From JBKPNX01 sp046732855 (GTDB taxonomy: Bacteria; Pseudomonadota; Alphaproteobacteria; Geminicoccales; Geminicoccaceae), in the NCBI GenBank assembly GCA_046732855.1, contig JBKPNX010000173.1, positions 1 through 12,848 on the forward strand: a stretch of 12,848 nucleotides of DNA, in the 5' to 3' direction. This document shows positions 6,488 through 12,848 of this stretch, in pieces. Made by a program: the position numbers and the translations under genes. Under the pieces are notes generated by a model that did no database searches, was not told the DNA's origin, and saw nothing but the letters and a program-made list of their open reading frames with translations. The first letter of the stretch is position 1. Each line of letters begins with the position of its first letter.

Positions 6488-6818
6488 ATGAAGTCACTCC
6501 CGCCTGCTGGTTCTCCTTCCACTCTTCTGGGTCTGCGCCCCGACCGCGCAGGAGTTGCCGGGTGATCCTATCGCCGGAGGTAAGCTGGCGCGACAGGTTT
6601 GCGCCACGTGCCACATTGTTTCCGAGGACCAACTCGTCGATCCGGACGTCGGCGCGCCGACCTTCTTCGAGGTGATTGCTGACCCTTCCGTCTCGGAGCT
6701 CAGCCTTCGCGCGTTCCTTCAGACATCGCATCCGACGATACCCAACCTGGTCCTGACGCCGGAGGAGACCGACGACATCATCTCGTACATGCTCAGGCTG
6801 AGACGGGTTCAGCCATAG
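6488..6818 (+). pseudogene. Monoheme cytochrome c with frameshift in signal peptide
   Basis: The mature part is intact: ELPGDPIAGGKLARQVCATCH carries the heme motif CATCH, followed by HPTIPNLVLTPEETDDIISYML. There is no Met in the SHPTIPNL segment, where the sibling at 7021 has HPPMPNL, so the sixth heme ligand may differ. Reading back, the in-frame sequence is a good signal-peptide core (LLVLLPLFWVCAPTAQ) but has no start codon. The ATG at 6488 is in the neighbouring frame. Removing one C from the CCC at 6499-6501 joins them as MKSLRLLVLLPLFWVCAPTAQ, giving 109 residues. As written, export would fail; a start at the TTG at 6555 would make a cytoplasmic protein that could not receive heme. 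It is either a pseudogene or a sequencing error. It lies 267 bases after the other damaged cytochrome. Confidence 0.78.
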
Positions 6819-7020
6819 AGCGGTCCAGCAGATCCCGAGCGTTCGATCCATGGTCGTCCGCGCCGGACGATCGCCACCTGGCGGCGAGCGCGGTCAGGAG
6901 CCAGCTCCACAATCGTGCCGCGCGAGCGAAGCCTCCGAGCAGCAGCGCCGATAGGGCGGCGGGCGGCTGAGCTCGGCTCCGCCGGCCTGTCGAGAACGGG
7001 CGCGTGCGCGACGCGGCGAT

Positions 7021-7338
7021 TCATTGGCCCGTCAGGCGCCGCAGATAGGCCATGATGTCGTCGATTTCCTGTCGCGACAGGTCGAGGTTCGGCATCGGCG
7101 GGTGTGGATCTGCCAGCCAGCCTTCGATCTGGTCAGCGCTCCGCTTGCCGGCGAGCAGAGCCGGGAGCGGCGGGCCGGCGTCGGCGCCCGTCCCTTCGAG
7201 GTCGACCACGTGACAAGCGGTGCACCAGCGGCGCGCGAGTTCCCGACCGACGTCCGCATCGCCCTGCGCGCGCGCTGGGGTGCTTGGCAGCAACAGGAGC
7301 AGCAGGAGAAACAGTAGCATGTACCTTACTCTTTGCAT
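7021..7338 (-). CDS. Monoheme c-type cytochrome, exported
   Basis: This intact 105-residue protein has a signal peptide: MQRVRYMLLF, then a run of leucines, with cleavage likely after ARA at residue 24. The heme motif CTACH is at residues 39-43 and a Met ligand at residue 82 in PHPPMPNLDLSRQEIDDIMAYL, the standard C-terminal helix of small class I cytochromes. It should act in the periplasm as an electron carrier; its partner cannot be told from sequence. The ATG at 7338 is chosen because it gives the arginines expected at a signal peptide's N-terminus; an ATG at 7320 has a slightly better AAGG but would leave no positive charge. It is a paralogue of the damaged cytochromes at 5914 and 6488 and converges on the latter. 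A FixK-like site lies about 175 bases upstream. Confidence 0.9.
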   Translation of the reverse strand: MQRVRYMLLFLLLLLLLPSTPARAQGDADVGRELARRWCTACHVVDLEGTGADAGPPLPALLAGKRSADQIEGWLADPHPPMPNLDLSRQEIDDIMAYLRRLTGQ

Positions 7339-7756
7339 ATCGCGTCCATGGCGCTGGACCTGACCTCTCGTACCCGGAATGGGCGCCCTGCGCCAGCTCC
7401 TGGCAAAGCGGACCGGCTCAACCGATCGCAGCTGGCCCGGCTACAGTTGCAGCCCGTCCGCCACATCGATTCGGGTCGCTGTTGCCGGCCGCGTTCAGCG
7501 CGGGCTTGGCCCAGATCAATGGCGCGCGCGCGGCAGGCTCTGTAGGATCGCGACGGTCGCGGCGAGGCTGCTTGCGTGATCGAGGTGGTCGACCACGCGG
7601 AACGAAATGGCCAAGCTCGGCGCCGCACCTGCGCCTCGCGGAACTGCCGCACTTGGGCCGATGGATGCGCGCCTGGCTGAACGGTGTCCCGCGCCAGCCC
7701 CGCACGGTCCCCGAAGCCGGGAGCGGGCGCCGGGCCAAAGACCGAGGAGGGAGCCG
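7339..7756. other. Divergent intergenic region between cytochrome c and USP pseudogene
   Basis: About 420 bases without a recognisable gene; the open frames on both strands are Arg- and Pro-rich shadows. It holds a FixK-like site at 7506-7519. The layout resembles the region 3337-3741, with the site about 245 bases from the ATG of a USP paralogue in both. Confidence 0.5.
7506..7519 (-). promoter_or_regulatory. FixK/FNR-like operator, one mismatch
   Basis: The plus strand reads TTGGCCCAGATCAA, so the minus strand is TTGATCTGGGCCAA. It differs by a single base from the box at 3489-3502 (TTGATCTGGGTCAA) when read in the opposite direction, and misses the consensus at one position. It lies about 245 bases before the USP pseudogene at 7757 and about 174 bases before the cytochrome ATG at 7338. 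It could serve either or be a decayed site. Confidence 0.5.
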
Positions 7757-8594
7757 ATGGCGTACAAAGACCTGCTGGTCCACGTCGACGAGTCCAAGGT
7801 GTGCGCGGCGCGCGTCCAGGCGGCGGTCGACCTCGCGGCCGGCCACGAGGCCCATCTGGCCGGCGTGTACATCATCGACGATCCGTCGCCGGCCACGTTC
7901 GCCGGCGCCTACGTGCCTCCGGATCTGCTCGATGGCCTGCTGCAGCGGGCGCGCGAACGCGCCGAGGTCGCGCTCGCGCGGTTCGCCGAGGTCGCCGCAC
8001 GCAACCGGATCTCCTTCGAGACCCGGGTCGACCGGGTGCTCTACACCGAGATCGCCGACGCGCTCGCGACGAACGCCCGCTACGCCGACCTGGCGATCGT
8101 CGGCCAGGCCGACGCGGAAAACCCCGCGGCGCCGAGGTACTTGCCCGAGGAGGTGACGCTCGGCTCGGGGCGGCCTAGCCTCGTGGTCCCCTACATCGGG
8201 GCCGCGCCAACGCTCGGCCAGCGCGTCACGGTCCTGGAACGCCGGACGGGAGGCGGCGCGCGCGGTCAACGACGCGCTGCCGATATTGGCGCGGGCGCAG
8301 GCGGTCGACGTCGTCGCGATCAATCCGAGCGAGGCGCCGTTCGGCAACGGCGAGGAGCCCGGCGCCGACATCGCGCTGCATCTCGCCCGCCATGGCGTCA
8401 AGGTCGAGGTCTAGCGCATCCAGACCCGCGACATGGATGTCGCCAATATCCTCCTGTCCCACGTCGCGGACCGGGGCAGTGATCTTTTGGTGATGGGCGC
8501 GTACGGCCATTCGCGCCTGCGCGAGCTGGTGCTCGGCGGGGTCACCCGCACCATCCTGCGCGAGATGACCGTGCCGGTGCTCATGGCGCACTGA
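7757..8594 (+). pseudogene. Two-domain universal stress protein, frameshift plus internal stop
   Basis: The ATG at 7757 has a strong AGGAGGG upstream and begins MAYKDLLVHVDESKVCAARVQAAVDLAAG, a UspA domain parallel to the intact paralogue at 3742. Domain 1 reads through to PSLVVPYIGAAPTLGQRVTV, then the frame is lost near 8231-8236, where two bases appear missing compared with the paralogue. In the shifted frame domain 2 resumes as WNAGREAARAVNDALPILARA, is cut by a TAG at 8412-8414 just after KVEV, and continues to LLVMGAYGHSRLRELVLGG and PVLMAH, with a TGA at 8592. Restoring two bases gives 279 residues against 280 in the paralogue. Two independent lesions make real decay more likely than sequencing error. 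As written, the product would keep domain 1 plus an unrelated tail to about 8482. Confidence 0.85.
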
Positions 8595-8761
8595 GTCTTT
8601 GCATCAGGCGCCGCAGGCGAACCCCCGCCGCGCGGCCTTCTCGAAGGCCCCAGAGAAGTGCCGGGACGATCCGGCTGCTTCAAGCCATGCGGCCGTCAAC
8701 GACGCGGCCGGCCTTCGGCTCTCGTCGTGTCGGCGGTGCGCGTTGACGCGCGAGGGCGTGG

Positions 8762-11650
8762 TCAGGCTGCTGACGCTTCCCCGTCCGCATTTCGGCTGGT
8801 CGCGCGGATGACGAATTTGCTCAGTTCGCGCAGCCACAGCACCGAGCTCGCTACCAGAGCGCAGCGCAGCCAGTCGCCCGCGCTGAGGCTCACGGTCGAG
8901 AACGCTGCCTGCATGAACGGCAAATAGATCGCCGCGACCTGCAGGAGAAGTGACAGGCCGATCGCGGCCCAGAGCCAGAGGTTGCCGAACAGCCCCTCGA
9001 ACACGCTCCGCTCGTCGGAGCGGGCATTCAGGACATTGAACAGCTGGAACAGCACGAGCGTCGTGAATGCCATCGTCTGCGCGTAGCTCAAATTGCCCGA
9101 GCCTTCGATCAGGCCACCGGGCAGCGATGCATCGAGCACGAACAGCGTTCCGACCGCCATCACCGCGCCGACGAAGAAGATGCCTGCCCACATGCGGCGC
9201 GTGATTACCCCTTCGCCTCGCCGGCGCGGCGGTTGGTCCATGATCCCCGAATCCGCAGGGTCGACGCCGAGCGCGAGCGCGGGCGCGCCGTCGGTCACCA
9301 GGTTGATCCACAGGATCTGGGTTGCCAGCAGCGGCAGCACCACGCCGCCCGCAGAGGCCGCGGGCAGGCCGATCACCTCCGCCAGCAGCACGCCGAAGAA
9401 CATCGTCGTCACTTCGCCGATGTTTGACGAGAGCAGGTAGCGCAAGAACTTTCGGATGTTCGAGAAGATCGCCCGTCCCTCCTCGACCGCCGCGACGATC
9501 GAAGCGAAGTTGTCGTCCGTCAGCACCATGTCGGCCGCTTCCTTCGAGACATCCGTTCCGGTGATGCCCATCGCCACGCCGATATCCGCGGTTTTCAGGG
9601 CCGGGGCGTCATTGACGCCGTCGCCCGTCATCGCGACGATCATCCCCCCGCGCTGCAACGCCCTCACGATCCAAAGCTTGTGCTCGGGGTTGACGCGCGC
9701 GTACACCGACACGTCCCGGACCGTTCGGTCGACGCTCTGCTCAGGCATTCTTTCGAGTTCCGCGCCCGTGACCGCGCGACCGTTGGTTGCGATGCCAAGC
9801 TCGGCGGCGATCACCGTGGCCGTCTTGGGGTGATCGCCGGTGATTATGATCGGCCGAATGCCAGCGCCCTTCGCTCGCGCGACCGCGGCTCTCGCTTCGT
9901 CGCGCGGGGGGTCGATCATTCCGATCAAGCCCAGGAAGACGAGATCCCGCTCGACCCGCTCATCGAGCTCCTCGCGCGCGAACGCCTCCTTCGGCAGCAG
10001 CCGGAAAGCGACCGCCAGCGTGCGTAGCCCCTGGCCGGCCAAGTCTTCATTGCACGTCGAGATCTCCGCGCAGCGGTCGTTGGATAGAGCCCTGATCTCC
10101 TCTCCCGCCAGCTCACGTGAACAGCGCGCGAGCAATACATCCGGAGCGCCCTTGGTGAGGGCGAGCAGCTGTTCTTCCTGCTCGGCATCGAGATGAACGG
10201 TGGTCATCAGCTTGCGCTCGGACGAGAACGGCACCTCGCCGATCCGGGCGAAGCGAGCGTCGAGCGCCTCAGCCTCGAGGCCCGCCTTGCGCGCCGCGAT
10301 GATCAGCGCGCCTTCGGTCGGGTCGCCCTGCACCGTCCAGCGCCCGTCCCGCTCCAGCAGCACCGCATTGTTGGCGCGATCGGCGGCGGCGAGCGCCCGC
10401 ACCAATTCGAACCGGAGCGCGCCGTCAACCGCCCCGCCCCCGTCCCGCCGCACGTCCCCATCGGGGGCATACCCGGTGCCGCTCAAAGTCACGCTGCCGC
10501 TGGCGGTGACCACTCGCCGCACGGTCATCTCGTTCTTCGTCAGCGTGCCGGTCTTGTCGGAGGCGATGACGTCCGCCGAGCCGAGCGTCTCGACCGCCGC
10601 GAGACGGCGGATGATGGCGTTTCGCCTCGCCATCCTCTGGACGCCGACGGAGAGCACGGCCGTAACCACCGCCGGCAGGCCTTCCGGGACGGCCGCGACC
10701 GCGAGCGCGACGCCGAGGATGAACACGTCGAACACCGCCGAGAAGCCGTGCACGTCCTCCACGAGGAGAATCGTCGCGATCATCACGACGGCGATGACGC
10801 TGACGACGATGCCGAGAAGCTTGCCCACGCGGTCAAGCTCCTTTTGCAGCGGCGTCGGCTCGTCCGGCGCCTCTTCCAGCATCCCGGCGATGCGCCCCAT
10901 CTCGGTCTGCATGCCCGTCGCCGTGACCACTGCGCGACCGCGCCCGTAAGTCGCCGCCGTCGCGCTGAACACCATGTTGTGGCGGTCGCCCACGCTGTTC
11001 TCTTCCGAAATCGCAGCGGTGTCCTTCGAGACCGGCAGGCTCTCGCCGGTCAGCGCCGCCTCCGCCATCTGCAGTGCCGTGGCCTGGATCAATCGCGCGT
11101 CGGCCGGAACCGTGTCGCCTTCTTCGATCAGGATGATGTCGCCGGGGACGAGCTCGGTTGCCGGGATGCTCTGCCGCGCGCCATCGCGTATGACCTGGGC
11201 CTGGGCCGCCGACATCCGGCGCAGGGCGGCGACCGCTTTCTCCGCGCGCGCCTCCTGAACGTAGCCCATGATGGCATTGAGCAGCACGATCGCGAAGATC
11301 GCGAACGCCTCATAGGGCAGGCCCGTGTCGCGCTCGTACAGCCACAGGGCCGCGGAGATCAGCGCCGCGACGAGCAAAAGAATCACGAGCACGTCGGTGA
11401 ACTGCGCGAGAAACCGTCGCCACCCGGGGACGCGTTTCTCCGCCGCCAGCTCGTTCCTGCCGTATCGCTCGAGCCGCGCCCGCGCCTCCGCCTGGCTCAG
11501 GCCGGCGTACGCATCGGTCTCGAATGCGGCCAACACTTCATCAACGGAGTGCCGATACGGCGTCACCCGGCTCAACGGGGCATTCACTCCGGCGGTCGAC
11601 CGGGCTGCGCCGGGCCCGCCGTGCAGCGGGGGCTCATCAGACCGGCTCAT
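8762..11650 (-). CDS. Cation-transporting P-type ATPase, Ca2+-type (P2A)
   Basis: This 962-residue inner-membrane pump has all P-type landmarks: actuator TGES at 201-204, M4 PEGLPA at 322-327, phosphorylation motif DKTGTLT with Asp365, KGAP near 500, and TGDGVNDAP at 675-683. Residues that bind Ca2+ in SERCA have counterparts: Glu323 (M4), Asn743 and Glu746 in SSNIGEV (M5), and Asn783, Thr786 and Asp787 in WINLVTDG (M6). The M8 acid is Gln869, so one Ca2+ per cycle is likely. This suggests Ca2+ (or Mn2+) export rather than Na+/K+ or heavy-metal transport; DosR-controlled CtpF of mycobacteria is a functional analogue. The ATG at 11650 is the first start, but it abuts a FixK-like site (11651-11664) and lacks a clear ribosome site. 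GTG codons at 11587 or 11566 fit the operator spacing and the family's usual N-terminus better. No frameshift is seen. Confidence 0.93.
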   Translation of the reverse strand: MSRSDEPPLHGGPGAARSTAGVNAPLSRVTPYRHSVDEVLAAFETDAYAGLSQAEARARLERYGRNELAAEKRVPGWRRFLAQFTDVLVILLLVAALISAALWLYERDTGLPYEAFAIFAIVLLNAIMGYVQEARAEKAVAALRRMSAAQAQVIRDGARQSIPATELVPGDIILIEEGDTVPADARLIQATALQMAEAALTGESLPVSKDTAAISEENSVGDRHNMVFSATAATYGRGRAVVTATGMQTEMGRIAGMLEEAPDEPTPLQKELDRVGKLLGIVVSVIAVVMIATILLVEDVHGFSAVFDVFILGVALAVAAVPEGLPAVVTAVLSVGVQRMARRNAIIRRLAAVETLGSADVIASDKTGTLTKNEMTVRRVVTASGSVTLSGTGYAPDGDVRRDGGGAVDGALRFELVRALAAADRANNAVLLERDGRWTVQGDPTEGALIIAARKAGLEAEALDARFARIGEVPFSSERKLMTTVHLDAEQEEQLLALTKGAPDVLLARCSRELAGEEIRALSNDRCAEISTCNEDLAGQGLRTLAVAFRLLPKEAFAREELDERVERDLVFLGLIGMIDPPRDEARAAVARAKGAGIRPIIITGDHPKTATVIAAELGIATNGRAVTGAELERMPEQSVDRTVRDVSVYARVNPEHKLWIVRALQRGGMIVAMTGDGVNDAPALKTADIGVAMGITGTDVSKEAADMVLTDDNFASIVAAVEEGRAIFSNIRKFLRYLLSSNIGEVTTMFFGVLLAEVIGLPAASAGGVVLPLLATQILWINLVTDGAPALALGVDPADSGIMDQPPRRRGEGVITRRMWAGIFFVGAVMAVGTLFVLDASLPGGLIEGSGNLSYAQTMAFTTLVLFQLFNVLNARSDERSVFEGLFGNLWLWAAIGLSLLLQVAAIYLPFMQAAFSTVSLSAGDWLRCALVASSVLWLRELSKFVIRATSRNADGEASAA

Positions 11651-11664
11651 GTGACCAGGATCAA
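11651..11664 (-). promoter_or_regulatory. FixK/FNR-like operator at the ATPase start, one mismatch
   Basis: On the minus strand the site is TTGATCCTGGTCAC, matching TTGA-N6-TCAA except for the last base. It directly precedes the ATG at 11650. If used at -41.5, transcription would start near 11616, downstream of that ATG, so translation would have to begin at a GTG such as 11587 or 11566. The same geometry, with a perfect box, is seen at 2238-2251. Confidence 0.5.
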
Positions 11665-12253
11665 AGCTGCGTTCCGTATGTCCTCGAGTTGCCTCAGTCA
11701 GCGTCAGGGCGACAGCGCTCGATCGCGTCTAACTCACGGGCCCGAAAGGAGGCTTCTTGGCGCGGGCGCAGAAGCTGCGTGACCTTATCGATCCCGGCCG
11801 CCTCCGGGGCGCGGGCCCAAAACGCCCTGGATGGTCTGCGCGGCTGCCCTCGGTGGTCAGATCGACTCGTCCTTTGCGGCCCTCAGCACATATCTCACCG
11901 CCGTCGCGTTGCGGACGGGCTCGGATGCCGCTCCCCTCAGGCCCACGCGATGGGCGCTTCAACTCTGCCACACCCGAGCAACACGGTCACCGCTCCGATC
12001 GGTTTTGCCCGCGATAGCTTGCGAACGGCACGCACTGCTTGACCTTGCGGTCCTCATTGGGCCAGGTCGACGATCGCCCCATGATGACGCGCATCGGCCG
12101 CGGCGTCGGAAGCCGGCAAGCCAGCCAACCTCACCCGCAGTTTCGTGCCCGCGACCTGCTCCAGGCGAGCTGATTCCACCATCCGAGAAGAGCTCCTGAT
12201 GCCGCTGATTGTTCCCTTGGCGCCCTTGCTTAAGTATCTGATCGTCCTGACAC
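11665..12253. other. Gene-less region between ATPase and tRNA-Ser
   Basis: About 590 bases upstream of both the ATPase (minus) and the tRNA (plus). The open frames on both strands are rich in Arg, Pro and Ser, lack ribosome sites and resemble no family I know. I see no terminator, repeat or clear promoter. The sequence just before the tRNA is less GC-rich (for example CTTAAGTATC near 12229-12238), where the tRNA promoter should lie, but I cannot define its boxes. Confidence 0.5.
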
Positions 12254-12341
12254 GGATGGGTGGCCGAGCGGTTGAAGGCACCGGTCTTGAAAACCGGCAG
12301 GGGGCAACCCCTCGTGGGTTCGAATCCCACCCCATCCGCCA
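12254..12341 (+). tRNA. tRNA-Ser (UGA anticodon)
   Basis: The acceptor GGATGGG (12254-12260) pairs with CCCATCC (12331-12337), followed by discriminator G and an encoded CCA (12339-12341). The anticodon stem CCGGT/ACCGG (12281-12285 and 12293-12297) frames the loop CTTGAAA, with anticodon TGA at 12288-12290, reading UCA and other UCN serine codons. A long variable arm (GGGGGCAACCCC core) marks a class II tRNA, as expected for serine. The T arm is GTGGG-TTCGAAT-CCCAC. All stems are intact and the length is 88 bases with CCA. The 3' end of a tRNA gene is a frequent integration site, but no second copy of this end lies in the window. Confidence 0.97.
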
Positions 12342-12848
12342 GAATCATAGGAATGCCGCGTCTTAGCGACCGCATCACTGGTCCTGCGTACATAAGGGAC
12401 TACAGAATGCCCCGCTGCTGCCCTACATCCGGTCACATGCAGAGCGGCCACACGTCCGTTGCGCCAGATTTTAGATGCACGGCCGCAACGTAGGCGCGGA
12501 CTAACGCGAACCGACGTGGGTCGGCGGTATCTTGGCCCTGGCAGGGTGCAATTAACTGCACACCCTGCCGACTGGAGGCCATCTGCGCCGGACGATAGTG
12601 GACGCATGGCGCGCAGTAGCCTACTAGGTCGTAGCCATCCAGAGCGTGAGATTCAACTGAAGATATATCCTGCAGAGCAAATAGGAATGGATAAGCGATA
12701 AGGCTGGAAAAACAGCTGTGTGCCCAAAATGTACGATTGATCGGCCCCCGTAGGGTGGTCCGATTGGGATGTTAGTTTAGGGTTGGTCGTGGCGCCAGTG
12801 GCAGCATGGCCGGCGGAGCTGGTCGGGGTTGCGCAGCCGGCCATGCGG
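12342..12848. other. Gene-less right edge, lower GC
   Basis: About 500 bases after the tRNA hold no frame that looks like a protein. The stretch 12640-12790 is clearly more AT-rich than the rest of the window. The only structure I can support is the inverted repeat at 12540-12569. A composition change directly after a tRNA gene can mark an integrated element, but no integrase or attachment repeat is visible here; the window ends too soon to tell. Confidence 0.45.
12540..12569. repeat. Short inverted repeat
   Basis: GGCAGGGTG (12540-12548) and CACCCTGCC (12561-12569) are perfect reverse complements around a 12-base spacer that itself contains TGCA near both ends. It could form a 9-base-pair hairpin in DNA or RNA or be a dimeric protein-binding site. 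No T run follows, so it is not a typical intrinsic terminator. It lies about 200 bases after the tRNA. Confidence 0.5.

Noticed and set aside
7418..8401. Minus-strand open frame of 327 codons
   Set aside because: It is antisense to the USP pseudogene and its upstream region; the Arg-rich translation resembles no protein.
10193..11782. Long plus-strand open frame of 529 codons opposite the ATPase
   Set aside because: It is the antisense shadow of the P-type ATPase: rich in Arg, His and Gly, no domain, while the minus strand shows every P-type ATPase motif.
11524..12199. Several plus-strand frames between the ATPase start and the tRNA
   Set aside because: They overlap one another, lack ribosome sites, and their Arg/Ser/Pro-rich translations match no family I recognise.
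12653..12844. Minus-strand frame of 63 codons at the right edge
   Set aside because: It has no ribosome site or recognisable motif and lies in the AT-richer gene-less region.
1..12848. CRISPR array, insertion sequence, toxin-antitoxin or phage genes
   Set aside because: I saw no regularly spaced repeats, transposase or integrase motifs, or toxin-antitoxin pairs on either strand.

Overview
The window is GC-rich and looks like chromosomal DNA of an alphaproteobacterium, most likely a Hyphomicrobiales-type organism (Bradyrhizobium, Rhodopseudomonas or Xanthobacteraceae relatives). The grounds are gene content and style, the repeated FNR/FixK-type operator sequences, and a palindromic dispersed repeat with 'GCAATCCAGG'-type arms at the left edge. 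The placement is an inference; no phylogenetic marker other than one tRNA is present.

Layout from left to right. Bases 1-421 hold no gene, only the palindromic repeat (103-191). On the minus strand lie a two-domain universal stress protein (USP, 887-1699) and a DUF2267 protein (422-847), which form a probable operon. Upstream of them is a small conserved hypothetical protein (1903-2184), then an in-frame chimera of a small heat-shock protein N-terminus and a nicotinate phosphoribosyltransferase C-terminus (2385-3257). On the plus strand is a second two-domain USP (3742-4584), facing a single-domain USP on the minus strand (4921-5376). Then come a small signal-peptide-like ORF (5674-5802) and three small monoheme c-type cytochromes. 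Two of these are on the plus strand (5914-6220 and 6488-6818), each broken by one extra base in a short homopolymer; one is intact on the minus strand (7021-7338). A third two-domain USP (7757-8594) is a pseudogene with a frameshift and an internal stop. A large Ca2+-type P-type ATPase (8762-11650, minus) follows, then about 600 bases without a recognisable gene, a tRNA-Ser(UGA) at 12254-12341, and about 500 bases of lower-GC DNA without a gene.

The unifying feature is regulation. Five sequences fit the FixK/FNR pattern TTG(A/C)-N6-(T/G)CAA exactly, and two more miss it at one position. They sit upstream of most of the genes, and two boxes (1756-1769 and 3323-3336) are identical 14-mers. With USPs, Hsp20, a nicotinate-salvage enzyme, DUF2267, periplasmic cytochromes and a Ca2+-type ATPase, the block reads as a low-oxygen survival island. 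Its content resembles the mycobacterial DosR (dormancy) regulon but would be controlled by a Crp/Fnr-family regulator.

The island also appears to be decaying, or was assembled with errors: one USP has two lesions, two cytochromes have +1 homopolymer frameshifts, hsp20 and the phosphoribosyltransferase gene are fused, and a signal-peptide ORF ends early. I see no CRISPR array, no insertion sequence and no clearly novel enzymatic system. The most unusual items are the hsp20-pncB chimera and the operator-dense, partly decayed hypoxia cluster.
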